Numbered from the stretch's first letter, positions 1-7,372 are shown. The stretch is DNA of 13,287 bases from Lutispora sp. (GCA_030834765.1 JAUQXG010000542.1:1-13287), one strand, 5' to 3'. Numbers and translations are program-made. The notes: a model not told the origin generated them from the sequence alone.

Positions 1-878
1 TATATGATGTTACCACAGGATATGCCAACGGCAACAAAGAAAATCCAACCTATGAAGAAGTATGTACCGGGACAACTGGTTTTGCAGAAACAGTGCATGT
101 CATATATGATCCAGAAAAAATAGAATTGAAGACATTGCTCACTCATTTCTTTAAAATCATTGATCCTGTTGCCAAAGATAGGCAAGGAAATGATATCGGA
201 AGCCAATATAGAAGCGGCATATACTATAAAAACGAAAGCGATAAGGCTGTTATTGATGAAGTAATAGCTTATACTCAGAAAAATTACGAGAAAAAACTAG
301 CTACTGAAGTTTTACCTCTTAAAAATTATTATTTGGCGGAAGAATATCATCAGGATTATTTAGAGAAAAATCCTAATGGGTACTGCCATATTGATTTTAG
401 CAGCTTGAAGGATCAAAAAGTTATTATAGACCCTGAGCAATATAAAAAGCCTAGTGATGAAGCTCTAAAAAAGTCTTTAACCGATATTCAATATAAGGTA
501 ACACAAGAAAGTGAAACGGAAACTCCTTTCACTAATGATTATTGGAACAGCAATAAAAAAGGAATATATGTTGACATCGTAACTGGAGAACCTTTATTTT
601 CTTCAACGGATAAATTTGAGTCTGGCTGTGGATGGCCAAGTTTTTCTAAGCCTATTGTTTCTGATGTTGTAACTTATGAAGAAGATGATACCTACGGTAT
701 GAATCGTACTGAAGTAAGAAGCAGAAGCGGAGATTCACATTTAGGTCATGTTTTCGAAGATGGTCCAAAAGACTTAGGAGGCCTTCGGTTTTGTATCAAC
801 GGTGCTTCCTTAAAGTTTATTCCTTATGATGAAATGGAGAAGGAAGGATATGGTGACCTAAAATCTCTTGTAGAATAA
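1..878 (+). CDS. msrAB: Peptide methionine sulfoxide reductase MsrA-MsrB fusion (5' partial)
   Basis: Repairs oxidised methionine in proteins: the MsrA domain reduces the S-sulfoxide and the MsrB domain the R-sulfoxide. The reading frame is open from base 3 ([20 protein letters not shown]), so the gene starts left of the window and the internal ATG at 93 is not the start. The visible 291 residues hold the MsrA body without its N-terminal GCFW catalytic Cys. NPNGYCHID (about base 380) carries a Cys that is probably the resolving one. A short linker leads to a complete MsrB domain: SGCGWPSF with the probable resolving Cys, [18 protein letters not shown] sequence, [10 protein letters not shown], and RFCIN with the catalytic Cys. 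The two CxxC pairs that bind zinc in many MsrB proteins are absent ([10 protein letters not shown] and [11 protein letters not shown] occupy those sites). This is therefore the zinc-free form common in fused enzymes. Family assignment is very secure. Confidence 0.96.
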   Translation, partial: YDVTTGYANGNKENPTYEEVCTGTTGFAETVHVIYDPEKIELKTLLTHFFKIIDPVAKDRQGNDIGSQYRSGIYYKNESDKAVIDEVIAYTQKNYEKKLATEVLPLKNYYLAEEYHQDYLEKNPNGYCHIDFSSLKDQKVIIDPEQYKKPSDEALKKSLTDIQYKVTQESETETPFTNDYWNSNKKGIYVDIVTGEPLFSSTDKFESGCGWPSFSKPIVSDVVTYEEDDTYGMNRTEVRSRSGDSHLGHVFEDGPKDLGGLRFCINGASLKFIPYDEMEKEGYGDLKSLVE

Positions 879-947
879 CAGTTTCCAAATCTAAAATAGT
901 GGTTTCTCCTCCCTATTCATATAGGAATAAAAATAGACTTAAACCTC

Positions 948-976
948 TTGACATTTATTAAGCATTAGAATAATAT
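948..976 (+). promoter_or_regulatory. Sigma-A promoter of the SPFH-RHH unit
   Basis: TTGACA at 948-953 and TAATAT at 971-976 are separated by exactly 17 bases, a near-consensus vegetative promoter. Transcription should start near 983, inside the palindrome described next, about 50 bases before the ATG of the SPFH gene. The -10 box forms the outer end of the palindrome, so a protein bound there would be expected to block RNA polymerase. Confidence 0.75.
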
Positions 977-1012
977 AAAAGTGATATCAAAATGATATCA
1001 CTTTTATATTAT
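970..1012 (+). promoter_or_regulatory. Large palindrome overlapping the -10 box, candidate operator
   Basis: The arms 970-989 and 993-1012 are perfect reverse complements (20 bp) around a 3-base centre. The core is GTGATATCA, AAA, TGATATCAC. TGATATCA is itself self-complementary and occurs at 982-989 and 993-1000, so the element is also a direct repeat with an 11-bp period, about one helical turn. Two half-sites one turn apart suit binding by ribbon-helix-helix dimers, and such a protein is encoded two genes downstream. The same sequence in RNA would form a strong hairpin at the 5' end of the transcript. It lacks a T-tract, so it is not a convincing terminator for the upstream msrAB gene. The operator role is inferred. 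Confidence 0.6.
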
Positions 1013-1032
1013 AAAGAGAACGGGGTTTTACT

Positions 1033-2070
1033 ATGTCTCAAAGTGGTGAAATAAATAAAAATCAACTGCAATATGAAGAAATCGAACCACAAGCCATAAG
1101 TGGTATGGGAATACTTTTGCTGAACATTATACTATACATTGCTTCCATAGTTGGTTTCTTCTATGGTATGAATCTTGGCGGAAAGGGAATAAATGTTGTT
1201 TTCGCCATGACAATTATTATAATATGCGCTGTATACTTTTTTATAATTGGCCCTATATTGTTTGCAGGTCTGAAAATTCTAAAGCCTAATGAAGCTTTGG
1301 TTCTCACTCTTTTTGGAAAATATTATGGCACATTGAAAGGACCAGGATATTTCTTTGTAAATCCTTTTGTTACTGCAATTAATACCTCTGCCTTATCAGC
1401 CACTACTGCTGCTTTCTCTGCTGAAGCACAGTCATCAACTGTTAAAAATGCTGGCAGTACAACAAATGTTCGTATAGGAAGCAAAAAAATCTCTCTCAAA
1501 GCAATGACCTTAAATAATGATAAACAAAAGATCAATGACCAATTAGGAAATCCTATAATTATTGGAATTGTTGTTATATGGAAGGTTGTAAATACGGCAA
1601 AAGCAGTATTTAATGTTGATAACTATATTGAGTATCTATCCATACAATGTGATTCTGCACTGAGAAATATCGTAAGGCTATATCCATATGATGCATCAAA
1701 TGATGATAATGAAAAATCTCTTCGTGGAAGCAGTCAGGAAGTTGCAGACAGACTGAAGGATGAATTACAGACAAAGGTAGAAATCGCTGGTCTGGAGATT
1801 TTAGAAGCAAGGATTACCCATTTGGCCTATGCCCCAGAAATCGCTTCTGTAATGCTGCAAAGACAGCAAGCTTCTGCAATCATCGATGCAAGGCAAATGA
1901 TCGTTGAAGGAGCGGTAGGAATGGTAGAGATGGCTCTTGCGAAACTGAATGAAAACGATATCGTTCATCTAGATGAGGAGCGCAAGGCAGCTATGGTCAG
2001 CAATCTCCTTGTAGTTCTTTGTGGAAACAAAGATGCTCAGCCCATTGTCAATAGCGGTTCCCTATATTGA
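1033..2070 (+). CDS. Membrane-anchored SPFH/band-7 domain protein
   Basis: 345 residues. Two hydrophobic segments lie at about 24-46 and 54-80. The conserved SPFH start follows ([32 protein letters not shown], about 81-112). Then comes an Ala/Ser/Thr-rich stretch at about 116-148 and the body of the domain: [34 protein letters not shown] and YPYD. A helical C-terminal part carries [15 protein letters not shown] and [23 protein letters not shown] proteins (stomatin, prohibitin, flotillin, HflK/C) oligomerise on membranes and organise membrane domains or regulate membrane proteases. The substrate of this subfamily is unknown to me. The start at 1033 is the first ATG after the promoter; GGGG at 1022-1025 is a modest ribosome binding site. 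The neighbour 26 bases downstream encodes a small RHH protein, a pairing I recall from other Firmicutes. Family is certain, role is not. Confidence 0.9.
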   Translation: MSQSGEINKNQLQYEEIEPQAISGMGILLLNIILYIASIVGFFYGMNLGGKGINVVFAMTIIIICAVYFFIIGPILFAGLKILKPNEALVLTLFGKYYGTLKGPGYFFVNPFVTAINTSALSATTAAFSAEAQSSTVKNAGSTTNVRIGSKKISLKAMTLNNDKQKINDQLGNPIIIGIVVIWKVVNTAKAVFNVDNYIEYLSIQCDSALRNIVRLYPYDASNDDNEKSLRGSSQEVADRLKDELQTKVEIAGLEILEARITHLAYAPEIASVMLQRQQASAIIDARQMIVEGAVGMVEMALAKLNENDIVHLDEERKAAMVSNLLVVLCGNKDAQPIVNSGSLY

Positions 2071-2096
2071 TAAAATAGAAAGGGGGCTGATGATAT

Positions 2097-2273
2097 ATGG
2101 AAAATAAAGAAAAAGAAAAAAAGCAAATACTTTTGAGATTATCATCGTCTCTTTGGAAGGACCTATCTCAATGGGCAGAGGATGACTTTCGTTCAATAAA
2201 TGGTCAAATAGAATATCTATTGAATGAATGTGTAAAGGAACATAAAAAAGGGAAAAATAAAAGCTCTGAATAA
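2097..2273 (+). CDS. Small Arc-type ribbon-helix-helix DNA-binding protein
   Basis: 58 residues, starting MENKEKEKKQILLRLSSSLW and ending KKGKNKSSE. A lysine-rich N-terminus precedes the short strand QILLRLS. Helix 1 follows (SLWKDLSQWAEDDF), then a turn (RSINGQ) and helix 2 (IEYLLNECVKEHK). This strand-helix-helix order with alternating residues in the strand and the S-x-N-x-x-I-E-x-L-L pattern is the Arc/MetJ fold, which works as a dimer with the paired strands in the DNA major groove. AAGGGGG at 2080-2086, 10 bases before the ATG, is a strong ribosome binding site, and the gene is 26 bases after the SPFH stop. A likely role is autoregulation at the palindrome at 970-1012. No toxin gene is adjacent, so a toxin-antitoxin role is not supported. 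Confidence 0.8.
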   Translation: MENKEKEKKQILLRLSSSLWKDLSQWAEDDFRSINGQIEYLLNECVKEHKKGKNKSSE

Positions 2274-2300
2274 GATGGTATGCTCATCATAACTCCCATC

Positions 2301-2363
2301 ATAATCAAAATAGGCTATAGGAAAATTCAACTTTGAGCTACAGCCTATTTTGATTATATTTTT
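2301..2363 (+). terminator. Rho-independent terminator of the SPFH-RHH unit
   Basis: Perfect 16-bp arms at 2301-2316 (ATAATCAAAATAGGCT) and 2342-2357, a loop of about 25 bases, and then TTTTT at 2359-2363. The right arm runs into the convergent sbcC stop codon (2354-2356). On the minus strand the hairpin is not followed by a T-run, so its action on sbcC transcripts is less certain. Confidence 0.75.
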
Positions 2364-5300
2364 GTGCCTATGGTACTTCCATTCATACTTGGGCAAACTT
2401 CTATTCTTGCTCTGATCCTTTCCTTTAATTCGGGCACATGAGATATGATCCCAACTAGTCTTCCAGTTTTCTGTAAATCTAACAGACATTCTATAGCATT
2501 ATCTAGCGATTCAGGGTCTAGCGTTCCAAAGCCCTCATCTACAAACATTGTATCAAGGTTTATTCCGCCTGCATAAGATTGAACGATATCAGCAAGTCCC
2601 AATGCCAGAGCCAGAGATGCTTTAAAACCATCTCCGCCAGAGAGGGTTTTTACATGCCTTGCTTTACCTGTATAATTATCATACACTTCAAGCTCAAGTC
2701 CCTGTTGAGCGGCTCCCTTTAGCTTTTCTTTTACTCTTGAAAGCTCATATCTTCCACAGGTCATTCTATGAAATCTTGTATTTGCTGCCTCTATAATATC
2801 ATTAAAATATGCAGCTAATACGTATCTTTCAAAACTGATTCTTTCTTGATTATTGCCTTTTGCAATGTTAGCAAGCTGACCTATGACACTGAATTCTGAT
2901 TCTTTGCCAAGGATATTCTCATTTATTTCTGTTATCTTTTCTAACATATTTTTATTTTGATTGATCCTTGCATAAATAAGCTTACCGTTCTTCTCCATAT
3001 CTTGTTTTTGAACTTTTTTCTCATGCAAACGTTGTTGTATTTTCTGCAATTCTACTATAGAAAGCCCTGCTGTTTCTTCTAAAGCTTTTTTATATCCATC
3101 AGCAGCAGACTTTATATTTTCATTAAATTCCTTTATCTCGCTATCTAATGATTCGATTTTTTCATTGGAAAGCCTTGAAACAAGATATTCATCAAAATCT
3201 ATAAAGCCTTGGCTGCTGACCTCTCCTTCAAGTTTTAATTTTGCTTCAGCAAGTTCATCTTCCGCCTTCATGCATGATTCCTTTTTCATAGCCATATTCG
3301 TTGATGCTTCGGTATATTTTAATTCTATGGTTCTATATTGATCTTGTATATTTTTATAGGCATTTTCCATGGCTTTATATAATTTATCTTGTTTCTCTAT
3401 CTCTATATCCATTTGTGTTTTTGTTGTAATTCCTTCTGGAAGCTGACTTTTGATTTTATCTAATAGTTGGACTTCACTAGTAACCCTGACATAGACCTTA
3501 GAAAATTCTTCCTCAAATCGTGTCGTGCTGCTATTCTCCTCTTTTAGCTCTTTATTCATTTGCAAAAGCTTCTCGACCAAGTCTTTTTCTTGTTTTCTTT
3601 TTTGATCAAGTGTTCTTATCAGCTGATTCTCATTGTCTATCTTCGTTTTATATTGGTCCATGTTACTTTTTAGAAATTGGTTTAGCTCTTCTTTTTCTAA
3701 TGTATTGATTTCCACTCCAAATAAAGGATGTAATTCAGCCTTCTTTTCTAGTATTATCTTCCTTTTATTTAAACCTTTTTCCTTAACCCTTTCATAGTTC
3801 CCACGTGCATCATGGTATTTCTTTTCAAGCATTTCAAGACTTAGCTTTTCAGATTTCAGTTTAGCTTCAGTAGGTACTTCCAGCACTAAAGCTGCTGGAT
3901 TTGGATGTTCTAAGGATCCACATACGGGGCAAGGCGCATCAGATTTTAATTTCTTTGCAAGTATTCCTGCTTGACCTTCCAAAAATAAGTCGCTTAAATG
4001 ATCGTACTGCCTTTTTTGGAGGTTGTACTCTTTTTCACATCTTTCATTTAGAAGTTTTGCATTTCCATATTCTTCTCTTAATAAATCCAGCTCCAAGTTT
4101 TCAGTATGTAAAATATTCAGTTTATTATATATTTCCTGATCTTTCGTGAGGATGGCCATAGCTTCTGCATAAAGAAGTGCCGCTTCCTTGACTTTATCCA
4201 ATTCCTCTTGAAAAGTTTTTATCATCGTATTTAGAGACTCTATCTTTTCTTTGTTATTTGCCCGCATCTTCGCTTTCTCTTCCAGATCTTCTTTAAGCTT
4301 ATTTAAATTCTTTTGGCCTAGCTCATATTCTATTACCCTATTTAAATCTTTTTTAAGATTTACTAATAATTCGGAAAGATTTCTTCTTTGCTCCCCTTTC
4401 CCTTCCTCTTCATTTAACAAAACACTTAATTCTTTAAATCTTTGTTCCAGAATATGAAGCTGATTTCTTGAATCCTCTAATTCCTTTTTTTTGTTCGCTA
4501 AATTTGTTTTTCTATTTTGAAAGTAATCCTCATGGGTTTTTATACTTAAGGCTTTTCTGCCCTTCTGTAATTTTATATTTTTATTTTCTATAGCAGGTTT
4601 TAATGCTTCAAGTGATTCTAATCGTTTCCTCATTTCTAACCTTGCTTCAATTCTCTTATTCATTTCCTCAGCTTGTATAAATTCCTTTTGTAAATCCCCT
4701 AGTTCTTTATCCATAATAGTGCTTAACCTTAAGTTTGTTTCTTCCTCTAGCAAATCGCTCTTTATATTTGCTTCCAAGCCATCACAAATTTCTATTATAT
4801 TTAAATCTTTTTTGCCAATTAAAGCTTTTAATGTTTCATCATTGCCACAATCTATATTCTTTATGTATGTGTTTCTTCTTCCTGCGAATTCTTCTATCAG
4901 TCTGCTAAGGACTTTTGCTTTATCTTCCAATGCTTCTTGAACTCTTTGGAATTGATAAGTACCAAATATTTTTCTAAATATGCTTTCTCTTTCTTTGCTT
5001 TCTGCAAGAAGAAGCTTTCTAAACTCTCCTTGAGGAATCATGACAATCTGCCTAAACTGTTCATAGTTTATTCCCATGATCTTTTCAATTTGCTCGTTTA
5101 CATCTTTAACTCCTGTTATGAGCTTGCCGCTGGCCAAGTTGCCGTTGGCCAAGTTGCCGCTGTCTATTTTTAGCTCTGCTTCTGGATTCTGCTCAGTGAG
5201 TCCTTCTCCACGCAGCTTCTTTTTCATTTGCTTTGGAATTCTTTTTATATAATATCTTTGACCTCTAAGCTCAAATTCAAGCTCCACATAGGCTAGGGTC

Positions 5301-5521
5301 TCTTCATCAGAAAAGTCACTTCTTAAAGTATCACTTTCCCTATCTGATCCGCTGGCAAGTCCAAATATAGCGTAGCACAAGCCATCAAATATAGTAGTTT
5401 TACCAGCTCCTGTAGGCCCTGTTATGAGGAATATATTTTGATCTTTAAACTTTGTAAAGTCTATAATTTCTATTCCTGCGTATGGTCCAAATCCACACAT
5501 GGTCAGCTTAATTGGTCTCAT
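2354..5521 (-). CDS. sbcC: SbcC, Rad50-like nuclease subunit
   Basis: 1055 residues, the usual size. SbcC is the ABC-type ATPase of the SbcCD complex, which opens hairpins and degrades blocked DNA ends during replication and double-strand break repair. Motifs in order: Walker A GPTGAGKT at 35-42; the Q-loop region with VMIPQGEFRKLL at about 160-172; a long charged coiled coil; zinc-hook CPVC at 531-534, almost exactly mid-protein; the returning coiled coil; ABC signature LSGGD at 960-964; Walker B with DE at 995-996 (MFVDEGFGTLD). The ATG directly abuts the sbcD TAA, and GGAGG inside the end of sbcD serves as ribosome binding site, so the two are translationally coupled. Oddity: residues 122-134 (GNLANGNLASGKL) are encoded by a 15-bp tandem repeat, listed separately. 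Confidence 0.97.
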   Translation of the reverse strand: MRPIKLTMCGFGPYAGIEIIDFTKFKDQNIFLITGPTGAGKTTIFDGLCYAIFGLASGSDRESDTLRSDFSDEETLAYVELEFELRGQRYYIKRIPKQMKKKLRGEGLTEQNPEAELKIDSGNLANGNLASGKLITGVKDVNEQIEKIMGINYEQFRQIVMIPQGEFRKLLLAESKERESIFRKIFGTYQFQRVQEALEDKAKVLSRLIEEFAGRRNTYIKNIDCGNDETLKALIGKKDLNIIEICDGLEANIKSDLLEEETNLRLSTIMDKELGDLQKEFIQAEEMNKRIEARLEMRKRLESLEALKPAIENKNIKLQKGRKALSIKTHEDYFQNRKTNLANKKKELEDSRNQLHILEQRFKELSVLLNEEEGKGEQRRNLSELLVNLKKDLNRVIEYELGQKNLNKLKEDLEEKAKMRANNKEKIESLNTMIKTFQEELDKVKEAALLYAEAMAILTKDQEIYNKLNILHTENLELDLLREEYGNAKLLNERCEKEYNLQKRQYDHLSDLFLEGQAGILAKKLKSDAPCPVCGSLEHPNPAALVLEVPTEAKLKSEKLSLEMLEKKYHDARGNYERVKEKGLNKRKIILEKKAELHPLFGVEINTLEKEELNQFLKSNMDQYKTKIDNENQLIRTLDQKRKQEKDLVEKLLQMNKELKEENSSTTRFEEEFSKVYVRVTSEVQLLDKIKSQLPEGITTKTQMDIEIEKQDKLYKAMENAYKNIQDQYRTIELKYTEASTNMAMKKESCMKAEDELAEAKLKLEGEVSSQGFIDFDEYLVSRLSNEKIESLDSEIKEFNENIKSAADGYKKALEETAGLSIVELQKIQQRLHEKKVQKQDMEKNGKLIYARINQNKNMLEKITEINENILGKESEFSVIGQLANIAKGNNQERISFERYVLAAYFNDIIEAANTRFHRMTCGRYELSRVKEKLKGAAQQGLELEVYDNYTGKARHVKTLSGGDGFKASLALALGLADIVQSYAGGINLDTMFVDEGFGTLDPESLDNAIECLLDLQKTGRLVGIISHVPELKERIRARIEVCPSMNGSTIGTKI
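5124..5165 (-). repeat. 15-bp tandem repeat inside sbcC
   Basis: On the plus strand TTGCCGCTGGCCAAG (5124-5138) is followed by TTGCCGTTGGCCAAG (5139-5153) and a partial third copy from 5154. It encodes repeats of G-N-L-A-(N/S) at SbcC residues 122-134, just before VKDVNEQIEKI. It is in frame and clearly more GC-rich than its surroundings. The location matches a surface loop of the N-terminal ATPase lobe in relatives, so it is probably tolerated. Confidence 0.85.
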
Positions 5522-6682
5522 TTACTGACCTCCTTTTTCTATTTCTCCAATGGTTTCCTCAATAATTCCAAGTTTGTCTTCCCCAAGTTCTACATCAGTT
5601 ATATATTTATAGAAATCTTTAAAAAGATCAATCTTTGATTTATTCCTATAATCTGATCCATATTCTTCCTTTATACGTTTCCCTTCATTCTGCCTGTTTT
5701 CTCTGGTTATTTGCATGATATTTTTATACACAGCTCTAAGTTTCCCAATAGGGTCTATCAACTCACCTTCATCTGTCAAAATTACATTTATATAATCATC
5801 AATATTTGTATCTTTATAAACGGTGGGGTCTAAGAGCTTGTTTAATTCGCCTTTGATCTCTCTCATATCCCTTATCGGTACAAATGTTCTTAATTCAGTG
5901 GTAACATTGCCAGCACCATCTATGGTGACAATGGTAATACTTTTCTTCTGCTTTACTTCGGAAAATGAATACTTCATTAAAGAGCCTGAATATCTAACCC
6001 TTTCACTGCTTACTTTTTGAGGTCCGTGAAGATGCCCTAGTGCAGTATAATGAAAGTTTTTAAAATGCGCTACATCTATATAATCAGTACCTCCTATAGA
6101 AAGCGGTCTCTCTGAATCAGAAAGCTCCATATCTTCTATACCTCTTACAAATCCATGAGTAATTAAAACATTTCTTTCTTGAATATTTAATTGGTTACTG
6201 ATTCTTTCCATTACTGCCTTAAATGCATCATTATGGCTGCGAATATTCCCATCCTCATAAATATCTCTTACAAATGCTGGGTCCGCATAAGGAAGCAAAT
6301 AAAAATTCACTGGCCCATATTCATCTGATATCACCACTTTAGATATATCTTTTTTAAATATACCCTCTATATATAATCCTTTGTTCCTCAATATCTGGCA
6401 GGCAAAGCCCAGACGTTCAGGACTATCGTGGTTACCCGCTACTGCCAGTATCGGAGTTTTAAGGTCTATCACTATTTTTGTGAACACTCTATCTAAAAGC
6501 TCTACAGCTTCTACAGGTGCCACAGACCTATCGTAAATATCCCCTGCAATCACTACTGCATCTGGTTTTTCTTGATCTATCATTTCTACGAATTGTTCTA
6601 ATATGTGTTCTTGATCTGAAGTCATATAAAATTCGTTTACTATTTTCCCGATATGCCAATCACCTGTATGTATTATCTTCAA
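5522..6682 (-). CDS. sbcD: SbcD, Mre11-like nuclease subunit
   Basis: 386 residues from the chosen TTG start. SbcD is the metal-dependent phosphoesterase of SbcCD, acting as exonuclease and hairpin endonuclease. Calcineurin-type motifs are all present: KIIHTGDWHIGK at the N-terminus, VIAGDIYDRS, AVAGNHDSPERL, VLITHGFVRG and ALGHLHGPQ. The C-terminal 120 residues form the capping and SbcC-binding part. The frame extends upstream to another TTG at 6703. However, the ribosome binding site GGAGGGG at 6688-6694 lies inside that extension, and family proteins begin right before KIIHTGDWHIG, so TTG at 6680-6682 is the better start. It is the first gene of a two-gene unit; sbcC follows with no gap. 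Confidence 0.96.
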   Translation of the reverse strand: MKIIHTGDWHIGKIVNEFYMTSDQEHILEQFVEMIDQEKPDAVVIAGDIYDRSVAPVEAVELLDRVFTKIVIDLKTPILAVAGNHDSPERLGFACQILRNKGLYIEGIFKKDISKVVISDEYGPVNFYLLPYADPAFVRDIYEDGNIRSHNDAFKAVMERISNQLNIQERNVLITHGFVRGIEDMELSDSERPLSIGGTDYIDVAHFKNFHYTALGHLHGPQKVSSERVRYSGSLMKYSFSEVKQKKSITIVTIDGAGNVTTELRTFVPIRDMREIKGELNKLLDPTVYKDTNIDDYINVILTDEGELIDPIGKLRAVYKNIMQITRENRQNEGKRIKEEYGSDYRNKSKIDLFKDFYKYITDVELGEDKLGIIEETIGEIEKGGQ

Positions 6683-6687
6683 GGGAA

Positions 6688-6694
6688 CCCCTCC
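6688..6694 (-). promoter_or_regulatory. Ribosome binding site that fixes the sbcD start
   Basis: GGAGGGG on the minus strand lies 5 bases upstream of TTG at 6680-6682. It argues against the upstream in-frame TTG at 6703. Confidence 0.7.
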
Positions 6695-6718
6695 AAATAT
6701 CAAATATATCTTATATCT

Positions 6719-6748
6719 ATATTAGTTCTACAATATTAATTCTACAAT
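6719..6748 (-). promoter_or_regulatory. Putative sbcDC promoter within a 14-bp tandem repeat
   Basis: On the minus strand TTGTAG (6747-6742) and TAATAT (6724-6719) are separated by 17 bases. The same stretch is a direct repeat: plus-strand ATTAGTTCTACAAT (6721-6734) and ATTAATTCTACAAT (6735-6748) differ at one base. No SOS-type LexA box is recognisable. Whether the repeat is a regulator site or chance is unknown. Confidence 0.45.
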
Positions 6749-6794
6749 AAGTTATAATTCCCTTTTATTACAATACCGCAATCATTTTCTCAAT

Positions 6795-6834
6795 AAAAAA
6801 AGGCATAGCCTGCTATCAAATAGCCCTATGCCTT
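6795..6834 (-). terminator. Rho-independent terminator of the receiver gene
   Basis: On the minus strand AAGGCATAG (6834-6826) pairs with CTATGCCTT (6808-6800). An inner GCTAT/ATAGC stem is closed by a TTG loop, and a T-run follows. It begins 14 bases after the receiver stop codon. Confidence 0.88.
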
Positions 6835-6847
6835 CATATTTTATTGC

Positions 6848-7210
6848 TTATTTAAGTGATAGTTTTTGAATGGTTTCTTTTAGATTTTCTTCCTTAAATG
6901 GCTTCATTATAAAATCATCTGCGCCACTTCTTAATGCTTCCATTACTATTTCGTTTTGATGCATCGCGCTGCACATGATTATCTTTGAATTGACTCCACA
7001 TACACGCATTCGCTTCAATGATTCAAGACCATTCATTATAGGCATCGTAATATCCATTGTGATGATATCAGGCTGCAATTCACATGCCTTATCCAAAGCT
7101 TGTTTTCCATTTTCAGCTTCTCCGCATACTATTAACCCCAAATCACATACAATGTCTTTAATAATTTGTCTCATAAAAAGTGCATCATCTACTACTAATA
7201 CCCTATGCAT
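6848..7210 (-). CDS. Stand-alone CheY-like response regulator receiver
   Basis: 120 residues, a single receiver domain with no output domain. The phosphorylation site is complete: acidic pair D8-D9 (VLVVDDALF), phospho-acceptor D53 (ITMDITMPIMNG), the switch Ser at 81 (IIMCSAMHQ) and Lys at 103 (FIMKPF). Such proteins act by protein-protein contact: chemotaxis CheY binds the flagellar switch, while others serve as phosphate relays or in sporulation and motility signalling. No histidine kinase, che or flagellar gene is in the window, so the partner must be elsewhere. GGAGGGGG just upstream of ATG at 7208-7210 is a strong ribosome binding site. The gene lies about 80 bases after a c-di-GMP-I riboswitch on the same strand, which suggests a motility or lifestyle-switch role. 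Calling it cheY itself would be a guess. Confidence 0.92.
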   Translation of the reverse strand: MHRVLVVDDALFMRQIIKDIVCDLGLIVCGEAENGKQALDKACELQPDIITMDITMPIMNGLESLKRMRVCGVNSKIIMCSAMHQNEIVMEALRSGADDFIMKPFKEENLKETIQKLSLK

Positions 7211-7262
7211 AATCCCCCTCCATTACTACAAGTACAGAGAACATTCATTGCATATACAACGA

Positions 7263-7283
7263 TTTATTTTTATCAAAAATAAA
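7263..7283 (-). other. AT-only hairpin in the riboswitch expression platform
   Basis: On the minus strand TTTATTTTT, GAT, AAAAATAAA is a perfect 9-bp hairpin between the c-di-GMP aptamer and the receiver gene. It has no G-C pair and no following T-run, so it is weak as a terminator. It could be part of the switching structure or only AT-rich filler. Confidence 0.4.
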
Positions 7284-7292
7284 AACATATTA

Positions 7293-7370
7293 ATTCGGCA
7301 GCCTGGCAATCATAGAATCTTCCTTAGACCCATGGCTTTGCGACCTTATCTTTCGATAAGTGTGCTATTA
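7293..7370 (-). ncRNA. c-di-GMP-I (GEMM) riboswitch aptamer
   Basis: Read on the minus strand, the element shows the hallmark GEMM pieces. There is a hairpin CTTATC-GAAA-GATAAG with a GNRA loop (the docking tetraloop), followed directly by GGTCGCAAAGCC, the conserved CGCAAAGC ligand-pocket segment. Then come GGGTCTAAGG and the 3' half GATTGCCAGGCTGCCG, matching the conserved GCCAGGCxGCC strand. It senses the second messenger cyclic di-GMP. Its position, 5' to the receiver gene on the same strand with 82 bases between, fits control of that gene. The downstream platform is not a standard terminator: there is only an AT-only hairpin at about 7263-7283, so the direction of control cannot be read. 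Confidence 0.9.
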
Positions 7371-7372
7371 TC

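Noticed and set aside
93..878. msrAB starting at the ATG at 93
   Set aside because: The frame is open to base 3 with strongly conserved MsrA sequence upstream, so 93 is an internal Met of a gene cut by the window edge.
970..1012. Palindrome as msrAB terminator
   Set aside because: It lacks a T-tract, lies about 90 bases after msrAB and overlaps a near-consensus promoter, so an operator is the better reading.
2097..2273. RHH protein as antitoxin of a toxin-antitoxin pair
   Set aside because: No toxin-sized partner ORF is adjacent; the neighbour is a 345-residue SPFH protein and the next gene is convergent sbcC.
6795..6834. Bidirectional terminator also serving sbcD
   Set aside because: sbcD is transcribed away from this element on the same minus strand, so only the receiver transcript reaches it in the right direction.
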